DNA of 64,000 bases from JBAZJN01 sp041651295 (GTDB taxonomy: Bacteria > Patescibacteriota > UBA1384 > XYA2-FULL-43-10 > CAINNR01): contig JBAZJN010000003.1 of assembly GCA_041651295.1 (NCBI GenBank), forward strand, positions 28,945-92,944, in the 5' to 3' direction. Shown here in pieces: positions 25,357 to 33,439 of the stretch. Every line of letters starts with the position of its first letter. Within the stretch, counting starts at the first letter, position 1. The position numbers were made by a program, and so were the translations under genes. The notes under the pieces were generated by a model, which saw nothing but the letters and a program-made list of their open reading frames with translations, was not told the DNA's origin and ran no database searches.

Positions 25357-25527
25357 ATGAAATATAAAGTTTGTGATAAATGTGGTGAGGTTGTGGCGAG
25401 GACGGGAATAATTTCCTCGTCTCGAGTTTCGGATGATAAAAGTTGCTATGCCAGATGCAATAATAAAAACTGTCAGCAATATTATTCAAAAATCAAATTT
25501 GAAAAACTGAAAGAAGAGGAGTTTTAA
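25357..25527 (+). CDS. Small zinc-ribbon protein (56 aa)
   Basis: Starts at ATG 25357 (MKYKVCDKCGEVVARTGIIS). CDKC near residue 6 and CYARCNNKNCQQYY near 36 supply four to five cysteines for one zinc ribbon. A longer frame back to 25282 lacks support. The stop (TAA) shares a base with the next ATG, so the two genes are coupled. Likely a nucleic-acid- or protein-binding helper in the accessory cassette; no family name. Confidence 0.6.
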   Translation: MKYKVCDKCGEVVARTGIISSSRVSDDKSCYARCNNKNCQQYYSKIKFEKLKEEEF

Positions 25528-26273
25528 TGGATGGGGTAGTCAGTAACAATAAATGCAGGGTCTTTATCCAAGATATTGAGAATACTGCTTGGCAGATTTT
25601 TTCAATGACGCAACTCAAGAAAGATGGAAGTATTTATTTAGGATCTCCTGAATTTACAAAATTTGAGTGGCTAACTTTTGAGGTCAAAGATGGGAAGTTA
25701 GACACATTCAAAGTTGAGCAATCACGCAACGGACACTTAAGTTTTCATGGGTCAGGACAAGTTCATGTTCGATCTGGAGATGATGAATATAAGCTCGCCA
25801 TCGACGGTCAGCACATACTCAAATTAGAAAAAAACGATATCAGTCTCAGGCATCTGTTCACGCTATTTCCGAAAAAACCAGAGCATATTCCAACATCTGC
25901 TGCACTTAATCGAAAAAGTGATCAATTGATAAACTCAAAAAAACCTCTAAAACCATTTGCGGTAATTGCTTTTGCACTGCCAAGAGTCGGATATAATTTG
26001 AGCTTTCAAATGTCGTTTGATATTGATGACCTCGAGCCAGAGGATATTCCAGGTATTATGGGCACGCATATATTTCCTCTAATTCATCATGATATTTTTC
26101 TAATTTTTTATAGAACTAAAAACATGAATGAATGGCCTAAAAGAAATATGCTGCAATACCTTGATGGAATTGCTGTGCCAGTCTTTATTGGTCAACATGA
26201 GAGAAAGATCAGGGTTGAATTTAGAATGCCCAAATATGCCATATTGGACGGGGAACTGAGAATAGAACTGTAA
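25527..26273 (+). CDS. Hypothetical protein (248 aa)
   Basis: A soluble protein; no membrane segment or signal peptide. The first half (DIENTAWQIFSMTQLKKDGS, WLTFEVKDGKLDTFKVEQSR) is beta-rich; a GHLSFHGSGQVHVRSGDDEY stretch near residues 72-91 looks like the turn-rich edge of a beta sandwich. No catalytic motif was recognised. It follows the zinc-ribbon gene with overlapping stop/start and ends about 40 bp before the next gene, so it probably belongs to the same accessory cassette. Confidence 0.65.
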   Translation: MDGVVSNNKCRVFIQDIENTAWQIFSMTQLKKDGSIYLGSPEFTKFEWLTFEVKDGKLDTFKVEQSRNGHLSFHGSGQVHVRSGDDEYKLAIDGQHILKLEKNDISLRHLFTLFPKKPEHIPTSAALNRKSDQLINSKKPLKPFAVIAFALPRVGYNLSFQMSFDIDDLEPEDIPGIMGTHIFPLIHHDIFLIFYRTKNMNEWPKRNMLQYLDGIAVPVFIGQHERKIRVEFRMPKYAILDGELRIEL

Positions 26274-26312
26274 TTTGTTGGGTCACAATTTTAGCTATGG
26301 TATTATTAGTTT

Positions 26313-26960
26313 ATGAAACTATTTCATTACGCACATCCAGACCGATATCAAGGTATTGTCATAGGAAAAGAAGGTTTAAAACCTGAGACAAAACTTGGTA
26401 TCACCCCCAACCTTCAAAAAAAGAAGTTTGTTTTTGCTTTAACTGACCCACAGCCTGAAAAATGGTTGCAAAATACTGAATTTTCAAAAGCTGTTTGGCA
26501 TCGACTAATTATGAATGCAGGTACTTTGCTTCTGGATTTTGATTTCGACGAACAGAATCAAGAGGCTTATGTTGCTGATTGGGGACACCGTGAAGGATAT
26601 CTTTTGGGCAAGAGGGATAAAAACGCTCCGGAACGATTTACTCATGATTCCAGAGAAGAAGCAGAAGAGGCTTACGCGTCAACAATGGTGGAGCTAAAAA
26701 GATATTTAGACGATCCCGGACTTGCACAATCATATTCATTGCCAGAAATTTTAATACCCGGGAAAATTCCCGCAGACCTAATCCATGTGTCAGAAACTCA
26801 ACCAGAAATTGAACGACTCATCGAATTTGCACGAGAAAATCCAAACAGCCTAGAGATCCACAGGAGCAATCTCGCTAATATTCCGGAATTGCATAATCAA
26901 CTGATGGAAATTGATAGCCATCTGGCTGAACTTGAAGGTGGAGTTTCTAGGAGAGGATAA
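26313..26960 (+). CDS. Hypothetical protein, ADP-ribosyltransferase-like N-terminus (215 aa)
   Basis: The start MKLFHYAHPDRYQGIVIGKE GLKPETKLGI resembles the L-x-H-x-T/P...I...G-L-K-P opening of ADP-ribosyltransferase-like folds (DarT, RNA 2'-phosphotransferase, and phage ART proteins). A Glu-rich tail (RDAEEAEEAYASTMVELKRY region) follows. The active-site triad cannot be traced, so this is only a hint. It ends 17 bp before the convergent terminase gene, at the right end of the plus-strand accessory cassette. Confidence 0.5.
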   Translation: MKLFHYAHPDRYQGIVIGKEGLKPETKLGITPNLQKKKFVFALTDPQPEKWLQNTEFSKAVWHRLIMNAGTLLLDFDFDEQNQEAYVADWGHREGYLLGKRDKNAPERFTHDSREEAEEAYASTMVELKRYLDDPGLAQSYSLPEILIPGKIPADLIHVSETQPEIERLIEFARENPNSLEIHRSNLANIPELHNQLMEIDSHLAELEGGVSRRG

Positions 26961-26976
26961 CAAAATCTCTCCCTAT

Positions 26977-28440
26977 TCAGATAATTCTCGAATACATCCC
27001 CCTACAGTTAATCATTTCGACAGTTTCTTGCTTGGACTCATTTTCGGCTATTCCTTGAATTAGAGTTGAATACGCATCAGCAACGTCCTCATGTTTTAAC
27101 ATGCCAAATTTAAGCATTTGGTTTTGCAATATCTCTGTACCCGGATTGCAAAATAAGATTTTACCTAATTGCATCCTATTGGTTGTCATCCCTAATCTGG
27201 TTTTTTTATCAAGGCCATGGATCTTAACGCCAACTGCCCGAAAGTTTTTTGATTGCAACTCCCGAGTTAACCAACCTTGAAGCGCGACTTCCTCAACATA
27301 AATTGTAGTTGAATATTGGCCACCAAATCCTTTGATTATCAAATCTAGAGTAGCGACAACTTCTGACATTCCCATCTGTTTGTTTATGATATTCGGTAAA
27401 ATGTAGTATTTTTTGTTCTTTCCAGAACCTAAAATCATGCAGGAAACAATTCCAGTTGGATCATTTTTATCGCCATCTCCGAGTGATGGATCAACACCAA
27501 TCGCATAAGAAACAGTCTCGTTCTGGGTTGGTTGTGGCACTCCTGAAAATTGATGAATCCATTCAGGTCTGACAACAGGTTCCTTATCATCAATTGGTTT
27601 TAATAAGTACTCTCTTTGAAAAGCAAATTCATTACCGATCCGCAATCGTAATTTTTCAATTGCCTCCATATTCGAATATTTTCCAGGCCAAGCAATGTTG
27701 TCGTCATCATCCAACAGTGGAAATTCACGGTAAACACCGCTTCGCTTGCCGCTGGTTATCTCGGTTTTGAGTCGCAGAAGTAAACTATCCTCATGTAACG
27801 GACTTCCAACAATGATACATTTTGTGTTGGAATCACCGAGAGGCAAGATTTCAGTCACAAACCATCGATATGTCTTATCTCTCCCCTCCTGGGTTTCAAC
27901 CGACTCATTATTTTCAACATCATCAAGCACAATCAAATCTGGCCGATGTTCACCGTGAGTAAACCCACGAATTTTTTGCCCGACCGAGGCAACCATGATT
28001 CTTGCTCGGTATTTGGGGATATAAAGGGAGGTAGCGTTCCATTCATCTTCCTCAAATGGGCCCAGATCATCTTTCATTAATGGACTGCCAAGAATCATTT
28101 TCAGATTTTTAAAATGCTGTCTAACCTGCTCCTGGGTCTGAGAAAAAATGACAACATATTTTTTCTGCATTTTCCCGACAATGCTCCAAATAGAATTACT
28201 TAGAGTAAAAATAGTACTTTTAGCCGACCCGCGAAAAGCGGTGATCACCGCCAAATCTGTATTTTCATCTTCGGTGAGTCTAAAAAATTCATGATGAAAC
28301 GGCGCAATTTTATATTTTGCAAAATGACTCAAATAAATTGTAAAGAAGGCCAAATGGTTCCGTCTCGCAAGTTCAGATCTTGTCTCCTGATTTTTGATGG
28401 CAGAATTAAAGGCACTCTCATTTGATTTTCTTTTTAGCAT
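26977..28440 (-). CDS. Phage terminase large subunit
   Basis: DNA packaging motor of a tailed phage. The ATPase half has Walker A as AFRGSAKSTIFTL near residues 70-82 and Walker B as DLIVLDDVEN near 168-177. The nuclease half starts with SYAIGVDPSLGDGDKNDPTG near 305-324, where the Asp residues are metal ligands. I chose ATG 28440 (MLKRKSNESAF), which has GAGG 7 nt before it, over the longer frame from 28467. It overlaps the small-subunit gene by 23 bp. No portal or capsid gene follows: the neighbours downstream are accessory genes on the other strand. Confidence 0.92.
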   Translation of the reverse strand: MLKRKSNESAFNSAIKNQETRSELARRNHLAFFTIYLSHFAKYKIAPFHHEFFRLTEDENTDLAVITAFRGSAKSTIFTLSNSIWSIVGKMQKKYVVIFSQTQEQVRQHFKNLKMILGSPLMKDDLGPFEEDEWNATSLYIPKYRARIMVASVGQKIRGFTHGEHRPDLIVLDDVENNESVETQEGRDKTYRWFVTEILPLGDSNTKCIIVGSPLHEDSLLLRLKTEITSGKRSGVYREFPLLDDDDNIAWPGKYSNMEAIEKLRLRIGNEFAFQREYLLKPIDDKEPVVRPEWIHQFSGVPQPTQNETVSYAIGVDPSLGDGDKNDPTGIVSCMILGSGKNKKYYILPNIINKQMGMSEVVATLDLIIKGFGGQYSTTIYVEEVALQGWLTRELQSKNFRAVGVKIHGLDKKTRLGMTTNRMQLGKILFCNPGTEILQNQMLKFGMLKHEDVADAYSTLIQGIAENESKQETVEMINCRGMYSRII

Positions 28441-28852
28441 TTTGACCTCTTTTCTCACCTGAGTCACTATTCGGCATTAAAAGCTTTTCTGCTTTATTAA
28501 TGTCCGCCTCTTGCTCTGGTGAGAGTTTACCGTCAGAAATCTTTGTCGTAACCTCAAGTTTATTCTTGTAGATGTTGTGGCGATGGTTCAGCCAGTACAT
28601 AACCGCCGTAAGATTATTATCCTTCATAGCGCTAATCAGCTGACTTTCCGCAATGTCATTAATCAGTGCGCAGCCTTCTTCCATCGCTTTATTACATTCT
28701 TCGGAGAATTTAACATCTTGCCGTTTCCAGCGATAATATGTGGTTCGCCCGATCTCCAATCGTTCACATACGATTTGGACAATTGGCGTTTTTTTCAACT
28801 GTTCAGTAAACATTTCTTTTTGCTTTTTCTGCTTTGTATCATCTTTTTTCAT
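28418..28852 (-). CDS. Terminase small subunit-like HTH protein
   Basis: A 144-aa protein with a helix-turn-helix near residues 28-50 (IVQIVCERLEIGRTTYYRWK), followed by helices and a charged Lys-rich tail. HTH proteins of the phBC6A51 type directly before a large terminase usually recognise the packaging site. GGAGGGTCGG precedes the ATG at 28852 and makes it the better start than the two upstream ATGs. It overlaps the methyltransferase gene before it and the terminase after it, so the four genes read as one packaging operon. Confidence 0.83.
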   Translation of the reverse strand: MKKDDTKQKKQKEMFTEQLKKTPIVQIVCERLEIGRTTYYRWKRQDVKFSEECNKAMEEGCALINDIAESQLISAMKDNNLTAVMYWLNHRHNIYKNKLEVTTKISDGKLSPEQEADINKAEKLLMPNSDSGEKRGQNAKKKIK

Positions 28853-29621
28853 CCGACCCTCCATCAATTATTTTTACTGCCTTGAGACCGGTCGCTTGTG
28901 TAACTCGGTCAAGGATAACCTGACAATATTCGGGATCCAATTCCGATCCGTAGCAAATTCTTTTAACTTGTTCTGCTGCCAAAATTGTCGTCCCGGATCC
29001 AAGAAACCCATCAAAAACTATATCGCCGACACTTGAACTGTTAAGAATCAGATTCCGTAAAAGTGGAATTGGTTTCATGGTAGGGTGTAGTTTTGATTTA
29101 CTCGGTCGCGGATAGAATAACACTGATTTGTCTTGAGATTTTTTAAATTCATGAACCCCAAACCATCCATATAGAATCAATTCATGCTGAGGTAGATAAT
29201 TCAGTCTGCCGATTACCGCATGACTTTTAACCCAAATCAAAAGTTGTGAATATTTAAAACCTGCTTGTAAAAATCCCTCCCGAAGAGCGTAAATCATTTT
29301 GTCACAGTTGAAGAGATATGCGGAATTTTTGCGTTCGAGATGTGACTTAATAACATTGAGCCACTCTTTCGTAAATTTGGCGTACTCTTCATCAGTTTGC
29401 TCTTGATCATTTAAAATATCCTTGTGTTTTGTCGTAATATTTCCAAAATTTCTCTTACTTTGTGTTACGGATGCTCCATATGGGACATCACAGAGTAAAA
29501 CTTTTATCTTGTTATTTTCAACCAACTTATCGATCATTTCTTGATCTCGAGCATCACAGCAGGCGACCCGATGCGGTCCAATCTGAAAAATGTCTCCATA
29601 TTTGATTTCAGTTTTTTCCAT
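28839..29621 (-). CDS. Phage DNA methyltransferase with motif IV DVPYG (260 aa)
   Basis: N6-adenine or N4-cytosine class methyltransferase, likely protecting phage DNA. Motif IV reads VLLCDVPYGASV near residues 43-54 (the usual form is D/N-P-P-Y, here Val replaces the first Pro). The SAM motif is DIVFDGFLGSGTTILAAEQ near 205-223, and the region LHPTMKPIPLLRNLI precedes it. The order (IV before I) makes it beta-class. It overlaps the ParB-methyltransferase gene by 14 bp and may act together with it. Confidence 0.9.
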   Translation of the reverse strand: MEKTEIKYGDIFQIGPHRVACCDARDQEMIDKLVENNKIKVLLCDVPYGASVTQSKRNFGNITTKHKDILNDQEQTDEEYAKFTKEWLNVIKSHLERKNSAYLFNCDKMIYALREGFLQAGFKYSQLLIWVKSHAVIGRLNYLPQHELILYGWFGVHEFKKSQDKSVLFYPRPSKSKLHPTMKPIPLLRNLILNSSSVGDIVFDGFLGSGTTILAAEQVKRICYGSELDPEYCQVILDRVTQATGLKAVKIIDGGSDEKR

Positions 29622-30909
29622 TTTGACCTCCTGATATTAATTTTGCCTCTTCTCCTGTAAGATCTTTAAATCTTTTGATTACCAAGTCACAAAAAATCGG
29701 TTCGATATCCAGGGTGTAACATCGACGCTTGAGTTGCTCACAGGCAATTAAGGTCGAACCCGACCCCGATGCGAGGTCAAGTACCACATCATTGACTTTG
29801 GTGCATCTGCGAATTGGCTTTTCGTGCAAAGTGATAGGTTTTTCCGTGCTGTGAGTGTAATCTTGACCCGCAAGTCGTTTAACAAGCCAGATATCCATCA
29901 TGTCCAAGATGTCATCAATCTGACGATTGCCGGAAGCCACATCGCGATTCAAAACTTCTGATAAATTAGCTAATTTCTGCGAAATAAACGGTTTACCGAT
30001 CGTGCCGTACAAAACTGGTTCATAACTTTTGTTAAACGCTACTTGTGGAGTGGGGTTGATTCCATTTTTCAACCACAGGCACAATCTTTTGCTGTTAATA
30101 CCCAGATCGCGATATATTTCCTGCAGAAGCCAGACGTATAATTGGTCCGAGTAGAAAAATACGTGGCAATCTGGTTTGGCGACTGATAAAGCATTGCTGA
30201 TAGTTTTCTTCAGAAAATCTTTATAGTCATCATCACTCATATTGTCGTCGGTGTGGCCACCGTACGATGATTTTCCGCCAATGCCCGAATTGTAGCTCAG
30301 ACCGATATTAAATTTAGTGTCTGTGTAAATCATATCGACCTTAGTGTCGCCTAAAAGCTTTTTGACAAATTCCGAGTCGGTAGAGTCGCCGCAGCCAATG
30401 ACGTGTCGTCCAAGCTGATAAATTTCACCTGTCTTGGTTTTAGGGACTTTGATCTGCTGAATTTCTTTATCTACATCGAAGCCATCACTTTCCGTACTCA
30501 ACATATCGTCCAAAATAGCCGAAATATCATAATCTTTCATTCCAGCATCGAGAAGAATCTTTATGTCCCAGTTTCTAAGTGCTTCAATGTCCCAGTCTCC
30601 GTTATTAATATTTCCCAATAAAACAAGCTCCTGTTCGATTTTCGGATCATCAATTCGGATCTTTATAACTGGCACTTCTTTCATGCCCAACTCGCGGGCT
30701 ACAATCAGACGCAAATTACCCGAAAGCACTATATTTTCCCTTCCCGGTGCAGTATTTACAATAAGAGCGCCAACGAATCCATGTTTAAGAAAGCTCTTTT
30801 TTACCTCATCCTTGCTTTTTTGAGTATGTATTCTGGGATTTCCAGGAAATTCCAGAAGTTTATCAACCATTTCGTACCCAAAATTGAATTTTTCCTCCAA
30901 CTTATTCAT
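29608..30909 (-). CDS. ParB-like domain fused to DNA methyltransferase, degenerate motif IV (433 aa)
   Basis: N-terminal ParB/Srx-like domain (residues about 15-110: LEFPGNPRIHTQKSKDEVKK, NIVLSGNLRLIVARELGMKE) joined to a beta-class methyltransferase. The SAM motif is intact (VVLDLASGSGSTLIACEQ near 380-397), and so is the LHEKPI-type region. Motif IV reads DMIYTDTKFNIGLSYN: where most enzymes have TDPPYN, this has TDTKFN, so the catalytic Pro-Pro-Tyr is missing. It may be inactive or work as the non-catalytic half of a pair with the 260-aa enzyme. ParB-methyltransferase fusions are common in phages. Confidence 0.9.
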   Translation of the reverse strand: MNKLEEKFNFGYEMVDKLLEFPGNPRIHTQKSKDEVKKSFLKHGFVGALIVNTAPGRENIVLSGNLRLIVARELGMKEVPVIKIRIDDPKIEQELVLLGNINNGDWDIEALRNWDIKILLDAGMKDYDISAILDDMLSTESDGFDVDKEIQQIKVPKTKTGEIYQLGRHVIGCGDSTDSEFVKKLLGDTKVDMIYTDTKFNIGLSYNSGIGGKSSYGGHTDDNMSDDDYKDFLKKTISNALSVAKPDCHVFFYSDQLYVWLLQEIYRDLGINSKRLCLWLKNGINPTPQVAFNKSYEPVLYGTIGKPFISQKLANLSEVLNRDVASGNRQIDDILDMMDIWLVKRLAGQDYTHSTEKPITLHEKPIRRCTKVNDVVLDLASGSGSTLIACEQLKRRCYTLDIEPIFCDLVIKRFKDLTGEEAKLISGGQNGKN

Positions 30910-30931
30910 TTTGCCTCCATAATTAATTTTT

Positions 30932-31321
30932 CTACTTTAAAATCCCTTGCTCATCTAATGCTTTTTCTATTCTCTTCAATCTTCTTTCTGTTTCTAATTG
31001 CTTCTGCGCTTCTAATAATTTGCTGGTTAAGAAACCAATACAATTAGCAGCTTTGATGTCTAAACTGCCATCTGGATCAACTTGTCTGACTCGGTTAATG
31101 GTATCGGCAAGCAAATAAGCAACCATTTTACCATCTGTTAGAATGTCGATTGGATCAGCTTGAATTAATCCTTTTTTGTAACAACTCACCTGTCCGCCTT
31201 TTCTGCCGGCTTCTTTTACTTGATCTTTAGTATTCGGATCATGCATGAAACAGAATTTACTGTTGTGCATTGCGTTAGCTTTGCACTGCTTACCATTGTT
31301 CATTACTTGTTCGCATGTCAT
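30932..31321 (-). CDS. Small zinc-finger-like phage protein (129 aa)
   Basis: N-terminal Cys/His cluster (CEQVMNNGKQCKANAMHNSK, FCFMHDP; C-x8-C...C-x2-H, within residues 3-28), then a Gly-Arg hinge (AGRKGGQVS) and a helical C-terminal half with coiled-coil character (FLTSKLLEAQKQLETERRLK). Such proteins often stand just before phage methyltransferase and terminase genes. It has GAGAGGAA upstream. The function may be DNA binding during packaging; not proven. Confidence 0.7.
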   Translation of the reverse strand: MTCEQVMNNGKQCKANAMHNSKFCFMHDPNTKDQVKEAGRKGGQVSCYKKGLIQADPIDILTDGKMVAYLLADTINRVRQVDPDGSLDIKAANCIGFLTSKLLEAQKQLETERRLKRIEKALDEQGILK

Positions 31322-31358
31322 TTTTTCCTCTCGTTTTATTGATTAAGCTATGGGGTGT

Positions 31359-31421
31359 TTACACTGCTGTATCTTGTCCTCGAATTGAGAAGGGTATAAG
31401 TTTTTTCTTTTTTTGTGACAT
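31359..31421 (-). CDS. Leader peptide (20 aa) in the phage operon
   Basis: Very strong ribosome site (AAAGGAGG, 5 nt before the ATG) and a short frame MSQKKKKLIPFSIRGQDTAV. It lies just after a terminator-like hairpin in the operon leader and about 40 bp before the next gene. The strong signal suggests real translation. Confidence 0.55.
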   Translation of the reverse strand: MSQKKKKLIPFSIRGQDTAV

Positions 31422-31453
31422 TTTGCCTCCTTTCGACGAGTTAGTTTGCTTAC

Positions 31454-31474
31454 AAAAAAACACCTGCGACAGGT
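31454..31474 (-). terminator. Terminator/attenuator in the phage operon leader
   Basis: ACCTG (31474-31470) pairs with CAGGT (31466-31462), followed by a run of T on the minus strand. It is located between the promoter (31560-31587) and the leader peptide. Confidence 0.6.
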
Positions 31475-31559
31475 ATGTGGATTTAGCGTCCTTCACACCA
31501 ATACGCACGTGCTTTATTCGCACTTATTCTGCCTTAGCGGCATTTCTTTTGTTATCCTC

Positions 31560-31587
31560 AGTATAATCAACCGAAGTTGCTTGTCAA
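31560..31587 (-). promoter_or_regulatory. Promoter of the phage packaging operon
   Basis: -35 TTGACA (31587-31582), 16-bp spacer, -10 TATACT (31565-31560) on the minus strand. Predicted start near 31553. Confidence 0.7.
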
Positions 31588-31689
31588 CAATCGGTTTAGA
31601 AAACTTACGCTTGTTTACATTCTAAATTATTAACAATATTGTAAAAATAGATAGTACCAAAGCTAATAATTAAATAGGAGAAACAAAGT

Positions 31690-33246
31690 ATGAAAGTAGC
31701 CATTTATTTGCGAGTTTCCACAATGGATCAGGCGACCAGAGGCAACACTAATCGAGACGGTTTTTCTATCCCGGCACAGCGCGAAGCTTGCCGTCATAAA
31801 GCCGAAAGTCTTAAAGCCACTACTATTCAGGAGTATACGGATCGCGGCGAAAGTGCCCGTTCGGCTGCAAGACCAGCGCTGCAACGATTATTGGCTGACC
31901 TGGGCAAAAAGAAAAGCTTCGATTATGTTATCGTTCATAAAATTGATCGTCTGGCCAGAAGTACGTTTGATGACGTCACCATTTGTTTAGCTATCAAGGA
32001 AAGTGGAGCTCAACTAGTTTCTGTCACTGAGAATATCGATGACTCTCCTTCAGGTGGCTTGATGCATGGAATTATGGCTTCCATCGCCGAATTTTACAGT
32101 CGTAATTTGGCGGCGGAAGCACTAAAAGGTGCAGTCGAAAAAGCCAAGCAAGGCGGAACGCCATACATGGCACCAATTGGATATACCAACATAATTGAGA
32201 GGATCAATCACAGAGAAAATCGAACTGTTATTCTTGATTCTGAACGCGCCCCACTTATTATCTGGGGCATTGAGCATTATGCCACCGGCGATTACAGCAA
32301 AACACAATTACGCGAAGAGTTGATAAAACGAGGTTTGAAAAATCGTCCCAATGTTAATAATCCAATCAGTCTGACTAGTTTGGATCGGATGCTAAGTAAT
32401 CGATATTATCTTGGCTATGTAAATTATTGCGGGGTTGAATACAAAGGGAATCACCAACCTTTGGTGACGCCAGCAGTTTTTGCCGCAGTTCAAGCCGTTC
32501 GATCAAGTCAGAAATCTCATCGCGGTAAGAGTCATAAAAATTTTCATTATCTATCCAGACTGCTAGTTTGTGAGCGTTGCCATCGTCATCTTTGTTTTGC
32601 AATTTGCAAACGCCGATACTCATATTTCTTTTGTATGAACCGAAAGGACACAGGTTGTGAACAACCATATATTCCACTGACTTTAATCGAAGAAAAAATC
32701 ATAGATGCCTTCAAACAAATGAATTTATCCAAAAATGATCATGAAAAAATAGCATCTGGAATCGATGAGGAATTAAAAGCCGGTCGAATCCAAGCAGAAT
32801 TTGAGATAAAAAGGCAAAAGCAGCGAATTAATCGACTCGAAATCGAGCAAGAAAACATGCTACAGGCGTATTACGATAAAATCATCGAACCGGATTTAAT
32901 GAAAAAGGAACAAAAGAGGCTAAATAAGGAGATTAAATCAGCTCAAATTGTTACCTCAGATTCAGAAAAACGATTATCGGTTATCAATAATAGGAGAGTT
33001 CGCGCTCTGGAAATAGCCAGCGACTTAGATATTGGTAATACTTATTTGAAAGCCAACCCGGTGATAAAGAGACATTTCTGCCAAGCACTATTTTCGGAGA
33101 TTGCCATTAATGATCAACCAGATGGTCAGATGAAAGTATATTGGTGGCAGAAAGAGCATCACGTCACTGTAAAGGTCAATTGGCATCAGCCAATCAACAT
33201 TCGCCACATTACCGAAGCTATTTTAATGTTATCCCTTGAAAGGTAA
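31690..33246 (+). CDS. Large serine recombinase (518 aa)
   Basis: Site-specific recombinase. The catalytic domain opens MKVAIYLRVSTMDQ (Arg8, Ser10) and contains DYVIVHKIDRLARSTFDD near 78-95. The recombinase domain follows (GTPYMAPIGYTN near 155), then a zinc ribbon (LVCERCHRHLCF ... CMNRKDTGCEQPY, residues 293-325) and a coiled coil. AGGAGAAAC precedes the ATG. It sits at the right edge of the accessory island, opposite in direction to the recombinase at 13.5 kb, and is divergent from the phage operon. Confidence 0.95.
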   Translation: MKVAIYLRVSTMDQATRGNTNRDGFSIPAQREACRHKAESLKATTIQEYTDRGESARSAARPALQRLLADLGKKKSFDYVIVHKIDRLARSTFDDVTICLAIKESGAQLVSVTENIDDSPSGGLMHGIMASIAEFYSRNLAAEALKGAVEKAKQGGTPYMAPIGYTNIIERINHRENRTVILDSERAPLIIWGIEHYATGDYSKTQLREELIKRGLKNRPNVNNPISLTSLDRMLSNRYYLGYVNYCGVEYKGNHQPLVTPAVFAAVQAVRSSQKSHRGKSHKNFHYLSRLLVCERCHRHLCFAICKRRYSYFFCMNRKDTGCEQPYIPLTLIEEKIIDAFKQMNLSKNDHEKIASGIDEELKAGRIQAEFEIKRQKQRINRLEIEQENMLQAYYDKIIEPDLMKKEQKRLNKEIKSAQIVTSDSEKRLSVINNRRVRALEIASDLDIGNTYLKANPVIKRHFCQALFSEIAINDQPDGQMKVYWWQKEHHVTVKVNWHQPINIRHITEAILMLSLER

Positions 33247-33257
33247 AAACTGTTAAA

Positions 33258-33297
33258 TGGCACACACCTTTTTTATAGTGTGCCAAAATGTGCCATT
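33258..33297 (+). repeat. Short inverted and direct repeats after the right recombinase
   Basis: GGCACAC...GTGTGCC inverted repeat closely followed by another TGTGCCATTT. This could be a terminator without a T-run or part of the element's attachment site. Confidence 0.35.
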
Positions 33298-33358
33298 TAC
33301 TCTCAAATTGGTTAAAAAATGATACACTTGGCTGATGGTAGTGTCTCACTTTTTTGAG

Positions 33359-33387
33359 TTGCCAAATTAGCCTCAATGAGGTATAGT
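33359..33387 (+). promoter_or_regulatory. Promoter of the GreA-like gene
   Basis: -35 TTGCCA (33359-33364), 17-bp spacer, -10 TATAGT (33382-33387); the start would be near 33394. Confidence 0.65.
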
Positions 33388-33439
33388 GAAAGAGGTAAAA
33401 GGTACTAGACTAGTAGGGGGTACCATTAAATTTATTTAT

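Larger units (their letters stand above)
13458..33246. mobile_element. Accessory island bounded by two large serine recombinases
   Basis: From the recombinase at 13.5 kb (minus) to the recombinase at 31.7-33.2 kb (plus) nearly every gene is accessory: restriction-modification, NACHT and HEPN proteins, phage methyltransferases and terminase. Housekeeping genes resume on both sides. The exact ends and the attachment repeats were not found, so it may be more than one element. Confidence 0.5.

Noticed and set aside
13440..33297. Attachment-site direct repeats bounding the accessory island
   Set aside because: No convincing pair of identical repeats was found at the two ends by eye, so none is claimed.
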